64,000 nucleotides of DNA, from positions 72,146 through 136,145 of the forward strand of contig NZ_JAUDRH010000021.1 of assembly GCF_030381805.1 (NCBI RefSeq), in the 5' to 3' direction. This stretch comes from Chlorogloeopsis sp. ULAP01 (GTDB taxonomy: Bacteria; Cyanobacteriota; Cyanobacteriia; Cyanobacteriales; Nostocaceae). This document shows positions 45,101 through 51,872 of this stretch, piece by piece. Under the pieces are notes generated by a model that saw only the letters and a list, made by a program, of their open reading frames with translations, did no database searches and was not told where the DNA came from. Positions within the stretch are counted from its first letter, which is position 1. Each line of letters starts with the position of its first letter. A program made the translations under genes and the position numbers.

Positions 45101-46613
45101 AGACGATGTGATAATTCGTGCCGCCAAATCCAAAAGAACTGACTCCAGCACGTCTTGGTGTTTCTGCTTCGAGACGAATCCAAGGTCTAGTTTCCGTATT
45201 CAAATACAACGGTGAGTTTTCAAGATCTAGTTTTGGGTGTGGTTTGGTAACGTTGATAGTTGGTGGCAATACTTTATGGTGCAAAGCTAATGCCGTTTTA
45301 ATTAGGCTTGCTGCTCCTGCGGCAGCTTTTGTATGCCCGATCTGGGATTTGACACTACCGAGTGCAATATGCTGTTTTTTTGAATTGTTGGCGCCAAAAA
45401 CCTCTTTGAGAGATGCAACTTCGGCGGGATCTCCAACCATCGTGCCTGTGCCGTGCGCTTCGATTAAACCGACACTTACAGGCGAAAATCCTGCATCTTC
45501 ATAAGCACGATGTAAAGCTCTGACTTGTCCTTCTGGGCGAGGTGCATAAATGCTTTTATAGCGTCCATCGCTAGAGGTACCAATACCTTTAATAACTGCA
45601 TAGATGCGATCGTTATCTCTGACGGCATCTTCAAGACGCTTTAGCACTAGCATCCCAATACCTTCAGCCAGCATCATCCCATCTGATTGAGCATCAAAAG
45701 GTTTTGGATTCTGGCTTGGGGTGACAGCTGGTGTTTTGCTAAAACACATATAAGCGACTATCGAGTTGTCGGTGTCAACTCCGCCTGTCAGCATCATGTC
45801 GGCTCGATATTCAACTAGTTCGCTGATTGACATGGCGAGCGCTCCTAATGAACTGGCGCAGGCGGCATCCACCACACAGTTCGTTCCTCCAAAATCTAAG
45901 CGATTGGCAATACGTCCAGCAACTATATTCGCGAGCATACCAGGAAAAGCATTTTCTTCCCACCGCACATATGCACTTTTGATTTTCTCGATAATTTTTT
46001 GTGTATCCTCATCAGATAAACCACTACTTTTGAGGGCTTTTTCCCAGATCGGATACTCTAGCCTAGTAGCCAATGGCATTGCTAGCTGTCTTGCTAGTGC
46101 CACACCCAAAATCACTCCAGTGCGCTCTCGATTAAACTGGCTTTTTTCACCGTAGCCCGCATCTTCCATTGCTGCTTTTGCAACAACCAAACTTAACAAC
46201 TGCGAAATATCTGTAACTTCCAGAACATTAGGGGGAAGCCCAAATTCCATCGGGTTAAATTCGATTTCGGGGATGAATCCGCCGCGTTTGCAGTAGGTTT
46301 TATCAGGTGCTTTGGGATCAGGATCATAGTATTCATCAATGCTCCAGCGTGATGGAGGAACATCGGTGATACAGTCAACTTTGCGAATAATTTTTTCCCA
46401 ATATTCTTGTAAATTTTTAGATTCCGGGAAAATAGAAGCCATTCCAACAATGGCAACTGGAGTGTGTTGCAATCGTCTATTAATTTTGTTGGTTTCTGTC
46501 GCTTGTGCGGACATGGTTTGTTTCACCTTTATAAGCTTGTGCAAGCCTTTTTCACAATTGCTTATTTCCTCTTGCAACTGTGCCAAGGTAGCTTCAATCC
46601 AAGAAGCAGTCAT
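39180..46613 (-). CDS. hglE/pfaA-like: PUFA/HglE-type polyketide synthase, KS-AT-ACP-ACP-KR-DH
   Basis: 2477 residues. An N-terminal docking helix (residues 1-45) leads to the KS (about 50-480; Cys252 in VDAACASSLGALAM, EAHGTGTMVGDP, SQIGHTKAAAG), AT (about 620-920; GHSFGELTALW), a long linker (about 960-1390) with two HEQ-type helical repeats, two near-identical ACPs (phosphopantetheine Ser in DLGIDSIKRVEILGALL at about 1423 and 1583), KR (about 1918-2160; VSGGAKGITAQC, SSVVGFYGNIGQSDYA) and a C-terminal hot-dog DH-like domain (HVIAGRPVLPATCALSW at about 2218). All visible catalytic residues are intact. It builds a long acyl chain iteratively. No thioesterase is present. The gene leads the minus-strand lipid operon, with a strong promoter ~240 bases upstream. 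Confidence 0.93.
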   Translation of the reverse strand: MTASWIEATLAQLQEEISNCEKGLHKLIKVKQTMSAQATETNKINRRLQHTPVAIVGMASIFPESKNLQEYWEKIIRKVDCITDVPPSRWSIDEYYDPDPKAPDKTYCKRGGFIPEIEFNPMEFGLPPNVLEVTDISQLLSLVVAKAAMEDAGYGEKSQFNRERTGVILGVALARQLAMPLATRLEYPIWEKALKSSGLSDEDTQKIIEKIKSAYVRWEENAFPGMLANIVAGRIANRLDFGGTNCVVDAACASSLGALAMSISELVEYRADMMLTGGVDTDNSIVAYMCFSKTPAVTPSQNPKPFDAQSDGMMLAEGIGMLVLKRLEDAVRDNDRIYAVIKGIGTSSDGRYKSIYAPRPEGQVRALHRAYEDAGFSPVSVGLIEAHGTGTMVGDPAEVASLKEVFGANNSKKQHIALGSVKSQIGHTKAAAGAASLIKTALALHHKVLPPTINVTKPHPKLDLENSPLYLNTETRPWIRLEAETPRRAGVSSFGFGGTNYHIVLEEYSGEHDRPYRLHKTPQSVFIFAPTPEQLLSRCEEILSKLQSEDQEQDYELLIAACQSLEIPVTDARVGFVADSLADACKLLQITIKLLQDNSQASSWEHPQGIFYRKTGIVTEGKIVALFSGQGSQYLEMGRELAINFPYLRQSYSCIDSLFCKDGLQPLSEIVFPPPVFNPPQRQAQVEALQQTEYAQPAIGAFSVGLYKILQQAGFKPDFVVGHSFGELTALWAAGVLSEEDYFFLVKARGQAMAAPNDPEFDAGAMLAVKGDVTQVEEVVKNFPLVTIANLNSPRQVVLAGAKAEIAKIRDILEKSAFSTVLLPVSAAFHTPLVAHAQKPFAHAIEKVNFNQPQISVYTNVTGERYPSEPQAIQKILKQHLINQVLFKQEIENIYAEGGYCFIEFGPKSILTNLVKDILAEKPHLAVALNSSQQKDSDRCLREAVVQLRVAGLPLKNLDPYQIEYKTPEVAKNKLLNVWLNGSNYLSEKTKQAFAKALQNGHQVSIAYAKDDFSTLPVLNTNKTPIPSYVNSEHHQPALVTNGYKPAESSGEKIHQNGYQVSFTHPKDNSPGANTPSSLTVNNTPPYVNTENSKSILVANGNKPEKSSEMMKSPQATSQPQQQSNPQLPQNYQLILDSLEYTLIEFNRHQRDVLRVHEQSLQHQTEYTKTFFQLMQQQNSLLKNSQSALPQAENKQIALSYAERSIMRFHEHQGETLRVHEQYLNHQTEHTKNFFQLLQQQYDLLIANKGNKMEQEVWGKNCYPNPDLQLIEDGVLDSQRRTDKRPAVLPSEESTISEQQDNSIVAVPVNELVTSFEVVSTNGVHSDLSNGVYHHGSNGTNLGVSPEVVSTNGVHSDTNNGTKPVAIKTSDTSIDTLSSPITIDEATLSQTLLNVVSEKTGYPVEMLELSMDIEADLGIDSIKRVEILGALLELYPDLPKPNPEELGQLRTLGQIVEYMRTLVPAIAQIESAPTNIAQEVEDAKRNEDKETRRQQDFGRESDSQFSVSSSSSIPATIATPEEPTSLVSAIAITPAESVSPVPSVDFSDLSQILLNVVSEKTGYPVEMLELSMDMEADLGIDSIKRVEILGALLELYPDLPRPNPEELGELRTLGQIVDYMKQQANVLEKKTLPVEPCSQLPELDCKILRSPVKLKFLPEPDVLDFTLPEKHIALLTDDGSLTTSELALALYERGWKVVVLSFPQTLIAQQLPLPEGVNRVVLASLSEENLKNQLEAIASEYGSIAAFIHLNPASHDDTSNDIRYLETEKALLRQVFLIAKHLKEPLNQAASVGRSCFLTVARLDGEFGLGQKTNFGAIGSGLFGLTKTLNQEWEPVFCRALDLSPDLDTQTSVSYILAELYDPNRLITEVGYSSQGRTTLVCEEDTGTRGGGDTENSSLSASPRLSISASSPRSQVFLVSGGAKGITAQCVIQLAQCYQCKFILLGRSPVDPEPVWAEGCLNEGELKKRIMDDFLAKGDKPTPAMVQKKYKAISSRREIDTTLRAIEQAGGQAEYLSVDITDATLLQEQLNAVVERLGTVTGIIHGAGNLADKRIENKSERDFETVYAAKVKGLENLLRCVSPDQLNYLVLFSSVVGFYGNIGQSDYAIANEILNKSAHLVKRNYPNCHVVAINWGPWESGMVTPELKKAFTERGIETIPIKVGTQMLVNELTQTNQPTVQVVIGSPLTYTPKSLNPELKKFRIQRRLKLAANPFLQDHVIAGRPVLPATCALSWITSTCEQLYPGYKSFSCLNYKVLKGIIFDESLASEYTIDLQEIAKNDADEIELDAKIWSQNREGKIRYHFSSHVKLKHQIPVTPNYDALNLQQEEIIFGSSNSLYQNGAMSLFHGPYFQGVKTILNASPEKVTIECTLPNLGNRQQGQFPVITFNPYIADVQIHSLWIWTQYFHQKGCLPSEIKTFEQFAPIPFGEKFYVSCEVKSKTESSVIADVIAHDIQGKIYTRMIGAKGTILPTKRG
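40864..40980. repeat. Purine/pyrimidine minisatellite-like repeat inside the synthase gene
   Basis: GGAGAAGACGCGGAGATGG, GACGCGGTGACGCGG and CCGTGTCCCCGTGTCC runs, the same type as the intergenic GGGGAC/ACGCGG repeats of this genome, lie in frame between the ACPs and the KR. They encode a Ser/Gly/Arg-rich linker (TGTRGGGDTENSSLSASPRL) of about 39 residues. Confidence 0.6.
42110..42186. repeat. Repeat-derived linker between the two ACP domains
   Basis: TTGTCTCCTTGTCTCCTTGT-type repeat, a known intergenic motif of cyanobacteria, sits in frame in the synthase gene and encodes part of the charged inter-ACP linker (RNEDKETRRQQDFGRESDS). Confidence 0.55.
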
Positions 46614-46854
46614 GACTCAATATGATTGTGTTTGTGAGATGTCGGGAGTTATCTAATTTTTCTCCCTTGATGCAAACAAAGTTGAAACTGTAGTTAGTGA
46701 AGAAATACTTGTTTTTACAGAACAATTGAGATTTTCTTCAAGGCAGCTAAATTAGTTGTTAGTCAGCTTTAGCTGGGTTAGCTTCATCTAGAAAAATAAT
46801 TCTACTCTTTCTATACTCTTTGGATTAGAGTAATCCCATTCATTGCTTTCGCTG
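46614..46854 (-). other. Long leader of the synthase transcript
   Basis: Transcription from the -10 box at 46858-46865 would give a leader of about 240 bases before the synthase ATG. It is AT-rich with no clear small gene or known riboswitch. Confidence 0.35.
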
Positions 46855-46909
46855 CTTATTTTATGACTGGTTAATTTCCTATTACAACTCATATGCAACT
46901 CTGACGCAA
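46855..46909 (-). promoter_or_regulatory. 11-bp repeat operator and -10 box of the synthase operon
   Basis: Minus strand in 11-base steps: TTGCGTCAGAG (46899-46909), TTGCATATGAG (46888-46898), TTGTAATAGGA (46877-46887), AATTAACCAGT (46866-46876), CATAAAATAAG (46855-46865). The last holds a -10 (CATAAA/AT) at the same phase as in the SDR and GT4 promoters. This is the main promoter candidate for the lipid operon. Confidence 0.7.
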
Positions 46910-47190
46910 CGTTGATTAAGCAGGCTTAGAAAGTAAGTTCAATTCAAATTTATATTTTTACACCCGTGATGACTAGAGGATATCTATAAACAGAAACTTA
47001 ATAATACTCAAGTGTTGATAGGATAAACACTTGAAAAATTGTAGATATTGAAAGCAGTAATATGCAAAAATCAAGCTTATTAATGCTTTGCTCTTTTTTA
47101 TAGATACTCTCTTACTTACTATTTACGCTTGATGCAAAAGTGAAACTTTATATCATTAGCTCAATAGCTCAATCAGGGTTTGATTCTGAA

Positions 47191-47454
47191 TTAGGTATCA
47201 TCTTCTCTAGTCCTCGATTTAGTCTGAAGATTAGCAGCATCTAATAGCTGCTTTTCAAATTCACTAACACTAATTCCTAGTTCGGAGGCTGTTTTGGCTT
47301 TCCATTCTTCAAGTTCAGAATCATGTTGATTGAGCCATTCATGTACGGCAAGGCGTGCCATCTCAGCTTTACGTACTGTTTGGCGGGCTGCATGAAAAAT
47401 TAGCCGTTGGTTATCAAAATTTGGCAATGAGAGCATGAATCGCTGTAGCTTCAT
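47191..47454 (-). CDS. Small hypothetical protein
   Basis: 87 residues, helical: MKLQRFMLSLPNFDNQRLIF, then AARQTVRKAEMARLAVHEWL and an acidic end. It has no catalytic motif. The length and charge pattern would fit a small DNA- or protein-binding partner, but no family is recognised. It lies upstream of the synthase promoter on the same strand and has a copy of the TTGCAT motif about 100 bases upstream of its start. Confidence 0.6.
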   Translation of the reverse strand: MKLQRFMLSLPNFDNQRLIFHAARQTVRKAEMARLAVHEWLNQHDSELEEWKAKTASELGISVSEFEKQLLDAANLQTKSRTREDDT

Positions 47455-47552
47455 TATTCTGTAGTATGCAAAATTATCTATAGTGTGTAAGCGTGTAAAC
47501 GTCTGTACTTATATCACTTATTTTCATCATACCTAAAGTATATTTTCCAAAG

Positions 47553-47574
47553 TTGCATACAAATTGCACCTCTT
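47553..47574. promoter_or_regulatory. Weak copy of the TTGCAT 11-bp operator
   Basis: TTGCATACAAA then TTGCACCTCTT, two 11-base units. On the plus strand no matching -10 follows; on the minus strand a TATGAT lies about 30 bases beyond, near the gene at 47191-47454. Orientation is uncertain. Confidence 0.45.
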
Positions 47575-47854
47575 CTCTTTGTAAACTCGTCCTAACTTTA
47601 GTTTTATCTGTGTTTTAGACTTAATTGGGGATTTTTAAGAAGAGCTTTTCAATTAGGAGTGTAACTTAATTTAAATTTCTGGGCAGACATTCTAGATATA
47701 GTCTGAAATATCGTTTTCTTGATTTGTTCTGATCAAGGCATAATATTTGAGATTATTATTCTTTTGTATAATTTTAAAATTAAACAACTAGTAAAGCGAT
47801 TAATTTTTACATCTGTCAAAAAGTAGATATTTGTAATTTTTGCTCAATATATAA

Positions 47855-47898
47855 GGTCTTACAAGAGTCTTATAAGGCTCTTATAATACCCTTATAAA
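47855..47898. repeat. Array of 11-bp CTTATAA direct repeats
   Basis: Four consecutive 11-base units: GGTCTTACAAG, AGTCTTATAAG, GCTCTTATAAT, ACCCTTATAAA; a fifth is degenerate (GGGTATAAG). The period equals that of the TTGCAT operators but the core differs, so it may bind a second winged-helix regulator. Confidence 0.6.
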
Positions 47899-48193
47899 AC
47901 TTGGGTATAAGAAGTAGCAGTTATCAATTGAGTGTAATACAGTTTGCTTATAGATATGCATCTATGTGGTATTTTTAGATTGTGTCTGTCTTCTATGCCA
48001 ATAAGAATTTATATTGTTGCTGTGGTTATTTATCTAATGAACATGATTACTAAAATATCTGCTATAAGATAGATGATTAAACTACATTTTTAATTAAAAA
48101 GTAAAAACGTTGTGACTTCAATAACAAACTTTTTTTAAAAAGATTACCGGAATAATTAAATTTCAAATTCAATTTCTATTTGTATTTAAAATG

Positions 48194-48237
48194 TTGCATA
48201 TCAGTTGCAATTGAGTATCAGTCAGACTATGGTATAT
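48194..48237 (+). promoter_or_regulatory. 11-bp repeat operator upstream of the gene at 48446
   Basis: Plus strand in 11-base steps: TTGCATATCAG (48194-48204), TTGCAATTGAG (48205-48215), TATCAGTCAGA (48216-48226), CTATGGTATAT (48227-48237). The first three match the GT4 promoter at most positions; the -10 (TATGGT) is weaker. It would drive the small HTH-like gene. Confidence 0.65.
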
Positions 48238-48445
48238 GGTTAGATAAAAATGAATAAAAAAGTGAATAGAAATGGCACTTCATAGTCCTTAATTAGCAAA
48301 GTAGAGGTCAGAAGAATGTAAACATAATTTTAGTTAATGTAGTTCATCAAAATTTCTTATAGCTTCATCAAGATTTATAATTACACCTTGTCGCATTCCG
48401 CTTTCACCCGATTAAAATTCCATGAAACTAAACGGAGTTGCTGGC

Positions 48446-48760
48446 ATGAGACTATCTGATTTAGATCCACTCATACCGCTATCTAATTTAAGAGAAGAGC
48501 TCCTCAAATTACCAAAAGGCTACTGCTTTTATGAGCAAGAACTAATAGAATTTTTATCACGACGACGGTGGCCTGAAAACAATCGCCGTATTGACAGAAC
48601 GACTTTTTGGAGGTGGAGAAACGACAACGGGATTGAGCATCAAAAAGTCTTTAGTCGATTAGATCTCTTAAAACTTTGCCAAATCTGTGACCATTATCGA
48701 ATAGATGGAACTCGTAGCGAATACTTAGACATTGTCAAACGGAAAAAAGAGGTATCCTAA
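48446..48760 (+). CDS. Small protein, possible DNA-binding regulator
   Basis: 104 residues from the ATG at 48446, chosen because a GGAG site lies 8 bases upstream; an ATG at 48422 would add 8 residues without a site. The protein is basic, with helices FYEQELIEFLSRRRWPENNR and an RTTFWRWRNDNGIEHQ segment that resembles a helix-turn-helix or MerR-like recognition part. Family not recognised. It lies under the shared operator and between the synthase and the exporter, so a regulator is a reasonable guess, not shown. Confidence 0.6.
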   Translation: MRLSDLDPLIPLSNLREELLKLPKGYCFYEQELIEFLSRRRWPENNRRIDRTTFWRWRNDNGIEHQKVFSRLDLLKLCQICDHYRIDGTRSEYLDIVKRKKEVS

Positions 48761-49011
48761 ACTAGTAAATAAGCATATCTTTGAAGGCAGAAATTATTAA
48801 ATGGCTCCCCTCTGGTACAGAGTGATGGATATTTTTCTATAGTCCATCCTCTGATACTTCCAAAAAATAAAGGTGGAAATTATTCAGTCAATTCTATCCA
48901 GTTTACTTTTTATATCTATGTGACTGTAGAGCGGAGCTATTACTATTTGTTTCTCTCTAATTGTAGAAATAATTAGGTAGAACTGTATCAATCACTGGGA
49001 AAATATTAATT

Positions 49012-50274
49012 ATGGTGCGTAAAGAAAGGCAACCAATGACGATTCCTGCAAATCGGTTGCCTATAATTATGGTGATCGCTACGGCTGTAGGTATCAGTAC
49101 AGTTTCTCTCTACGGCCTTTTCAGATTTTTACCTAAGTCTGTAGATCAAACTTCAACTAACCCAGTTACTTCTCCTGCCATCACTGCTGTTGCTGCTCTT
49201 GGACGTTTGGAACCTCAAGGAGAAGTGATTAGTTTATCTGCTCCTAATTCTCAAGGTGGTGTTCGAGTTGCACGACTTCTAGTCAATAAAGGAAACAAGG
49301 TGCGTAAAGGACAACCAATTGCGCTACTTGATACTTTCTATGTTCGTCTTGCTGCCTTAGAGCAAGCTAAAAAACAAGTCCAAGTTGCCCAAGCTAGTCT
49401 GAATCAGGTAAAGGCGGGGGCAAAAGCAGGAGATATATATGCACAAAAGGCAACTATTGCCCGCTTAGAAGCTCAGTTAGCTGGAGAAATATCTGCCCAA
49501 AGCGCAACTATTGCTCGGCTAGAGGCAGAATTACGTAATGCCCAAAGTGAGAATCGGCGCTATCAAATGTTGTACCAAGAAGGAGCGATTTCAGCTTCCG
49601 ATGCAGATACTAGGCGTTTGAGGATGGAAACTATCCAAGAACAGCTCAATGAAGCAAAAGCTGTGAAAAATCGAACCACAGAAACTCTACAAAAGCAGTT
49701 GACTGAGGCAAGAGCCAGACTAGCAAGTATTGCTGAGGTTCGCCCTACAGATGTGCAAGCAGCGCAAGCCGACGTTGAGAGTGCAAAAGCAGCAGTTGCC
49801 CAAGCTCAGGCAGATTTCGATTTAAGTGTGGTGCGATCGCCTATCGATGGTCAAATCTTAAGAGTTTATACTTGGCCTGGAGAAGTGATCGGCAATCAAG
49901 GTATTGCTCAAATTGGTCGTACAAATCAAATGTATGTAGTTGCGGAAGTCTACGAAGCCGACATTAAAAAAGTGCATCTAGGTCAACTGGCAAGTATTAC
50001 TAGCGATGCTTTTTCTGGGGAGATACAAGGAACAGTAGCAGATATCGGCTTACAAGTGACTCAACAAAATATATTCAGTAACAATCCAGGAGCAAACACA
50101 GATAACAAAGTAGTTGAAGTCAAAATTCGTATTAATAATTCAGAAGACAATGAGCGAGTTGCAGCCCTTACCAACTTACAAGTAGAAGTACTCATTCATC
50201 TTGGGCAGTCTCAGCAACATAACAGAAGGCAGCAGGCAGTAGGCAGCAGGCAGCAGGCAGAAGCCAGAAGCTAG
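49012..50274 (+). CDS. devB-like: DevB-type membrane fusion protein of an ABC exporter
   Basis: 420 residues. One N-terminal membrane helix (about residues 18-38), a lipoyl-like half motif (GRLEPQGEVISLSAPNSQGG), a long coiled-coil hairpin (about residues 115-260, with repeated ARLEAQL/ATIARLEAEL) and the second lipoyl half plus beta-barrel (VRSPIDGQILRVYTWPGEVI). This is the HlyD-like adaptor of DevBCA exporters that connect to TolC; DevBCA (HgdBC) exports heterocyst glycolipids. The last ~15 residues (RRQQAVGSRQQAEARS) are encoded by an intergenic GGCAG repeat, so the natural C-terminus has been extended. Operon with the next two genes. Confidence 0.88.
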   Translation: MVRKERQPMTIPANRLPIIMVIATAVGISTVSLYGLFRFLPKSVDQTSTNPVTSPAITAVAALGRLEPQGEVISLSAPNSQGGVRVARLLVNKGNKVRKGQPIALLDTFYVRLAALEQAKKQVQVAQASLNQVKAGAKAGDIYAQKATIARLEAQLAGEISAQSATIARLEAELRNAQSENRRYQMLYQEGAISASDADTRRLRMETIQEQLNEAKAVKNRTTETLQKQLTEARARLASIAEVRPTDVQAAQADVESAKAAVAQAQADFDLSVVRSPIDGQILRVYTWPGEVIGNQGIAQIGRTNQMYVVAEVYEADIKKVHLGQLASITSDAFSGEIQGTVADIGLQVTQQNIFSNNPGANTDNKVVEVKIRINNSEDNERVAALTNLQVEVLIHLGQSQQHNRRQQAVGSRQQAEARS

Positions 50275-50590
50275 AAGGTAGTCCCTATGAACTTCGTACA
50301 TCACTTTCCTATACACGCCAGGTGCTTTATGCCGGGAGACCCTTTTACTTTCGCTTATCCACTACTCTGCGAGAAGCCGGACTACGTCCGTCTACGTGTC
50401 TACGCCAGTTGCTACAAGTCGGCACTAGACGCGTTCGCCGTCAGGCGTTGCGTTAGCTAGCGGCTTCCCGGAGGGTAGCCGCAAGGGCGCGCTGGCTCAC
50501 CACCGCACTGGCTCCCCTACACCCTTTCACCCCCATACACATTTTCAAGGCAGAAGAGAAATCGCTATCTTCCTTCTCCCAACTCTGTTC
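50220..50590. repeat. Composite interspersed repeat between devB and devC
   Basis: AGGCAGCAGGCAGTAGGCAG-type heptamers are followed by GCTTTATGCCGGGAGACCC, CTACAAGTCGGCACTAGACG and GCGGCTTCCCGGAGGGTAGC modules. The same modules in the same order recur at 63821-64000. The element splits the exporter operon by 400 bases and carries a GCGGCT/AGCCGC hairpin that may affect transcription. Confidence 0.7.
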
Positions 50591-50674
50591 CCTTGCCTAA
50601 CAAGATAATTTATTTTGCACTACTACTTAATACCCAGAGATTGAGAATGCAATCTCAGTTTTGAGGTTTAAAAA

Positions 50675-51847
50675 ATGACTATCAAGATACCTGTAGCTTG
50701 GCTACAATTAGCTCGCCAAAGAATTCGCTTTCTAGTAGCTTTGGCTGGTATTGCTTTTGTGACTGTTTTGATGTTCATGCAAATTGGCTTTCAAGATGCT
50801 CTTTATGCAAGTGCTACACAAGTGCAAAAAAACTTAGAAGGAGACTTATTTTTAATAAGTTCTCAATATAAATCTTTAACTTCCAATCAAAGTTTTTCAC
50901 GCATTCGTTTGTACCAAGCATTAGGCTTTGAAGATGTAGAATCAGTCAATTCTTTATACGTTCAATTTGCTAAACTGAAAAACCCAATTAATGGTCGTAA
51001 GTTTCCAATTTATGTACTTGGCTTTGATCCAGCAAAATCTGTTTTCAAATTACCAGAAGTTAACGAAAATATAAATCTACTTAAACGTCCTAATGTAGTT
51101 TTGTTTGACAGTGGTTCGCGACCAGAATTTGGCCCGCTCGCGGAAAATTTTGCACAACAAGAACCTGTCAGTGTTGAAATATTTGGATACAATTCGACAA
51201 TTGGTTATAGAGTTAAAGTTGCTGGTTTATTTAGACTTGGGCCTTCCTTTGGGGTTGATGGTAATTTAATGATTAGTTACTCAACTCTAATGAGGTTATT
51301 TCAAGACCGTTCTCCCGGTTATATAGATATAGGTATACTTACCCTCAAACCTGGTGCTAATCCCCATAAAGTTTTGGCAATGCTATCAGCACACTTACCA
51401 AAAGATGTAAAAGTTTTGACGCGTGAAGGCTTTATTGATTTTGAAAGAAACTATTGGAGTGTAAGAACACCGATTGGATTTATCTTTAATTTGATGGTAA
51501 TTATGGGTTTTGTGGTTGGAGTAGTCGTTGTTTATCAAATACTTTATAGTAATATCTCCAGTCACTTAGCTGAATATGCAACATTAAAAGCAATGGGATT
51601 TAAAAATAAATACTTACTAGGTATTGTTTTTCAACAATCTTTGATTTTGGCAATCTTAGGTTATATTCCTGGTATAGTTATATCTACAATTCTCTATAAT
51701 GTCGCAAAAAATGCTACTAAGTTACCAGTTTTGATGAGTTATGATAAGGCAATAATTGTATTAATTTCTACCTTGATAATGTGTTTAACTTCTGCGTTTT
51801 TATCCACTAATAAATTACGGGTAGTAGATCCAGCTGAAATTTTCTAA
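50675..51847 (+). CDS. devC-like: DevC-type ABC exporter permease
   Basis: 390 residues of the FtsX/MacB-like permease family. An N-terminal membrane helix (about residues 18-38) precedes a large periplasmic domain (about 40-265), then three C-terminal membrane helices (about 270-385), ending STNKLRVVDPAEIF, a typical DevC tail. With DevA and DevB it forms an exporter for lipid-like substrates across the envelope. Start ATG at 50675. Confidence 0.9.
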   Translation: MTIKIPVAWLQLARQRIRFLVALAGIAFVTVLMFMQIGFQDALYASATQVQKNLEGDLFLISSQYKSLTSNQSFSRIRLYQALGFEDVESVNSLYVQFAKLKNPINGRKFPIYVLGFDPAKSVFKLPEVNENINLLKRPNVVLFDSGSRPEFGPLAENFAQQEPVSVEIFGYNSTIGYRVKVAGLFRLGPSFGVDGNLMISYSTLMRLFQDRSPGYIDIGILTLKPGANPHKVLAMLSAHLPKDVKVLTREGFIDFERNYWSVRTPIGFIFNLMVIMGFVVGVVVVYQILYSNISSHLAEYATLKAMGFKNKYLLGIVFQQSLILAILGYIPGIVISTILYNVAKNATKLPVLMSYDKAIIVLISTLIMCLTSAFLSTNKLRVVDPAEIF

Positions 51848-51872
51848 ATTTAATCAAATTAATTACAAATCC

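Larger units (their letters stand above)
47455..48445. other. Long regulatory intergenic region
   Basis: Nearly 1 kb, very AT-rich, between divergent small genes. It holds the three operator-like arrays listed separately (47553-47574, 47855-47898, 48194-48237) and no supported gene. Its size and density of repeats suggest that it is a control region for the cluster. Confidence 0.5.

Noticed and set aside
39180..46613. Cluster might be the standard heterocyst glycolipid (hgl) island
   Set aside because: HglE-like domains and DevBCA fit, but PfaD with DarA/DarB, desaturases and three acyltransferases are not part of that island as I know it, and the hetN/hetI neighbours are absent.
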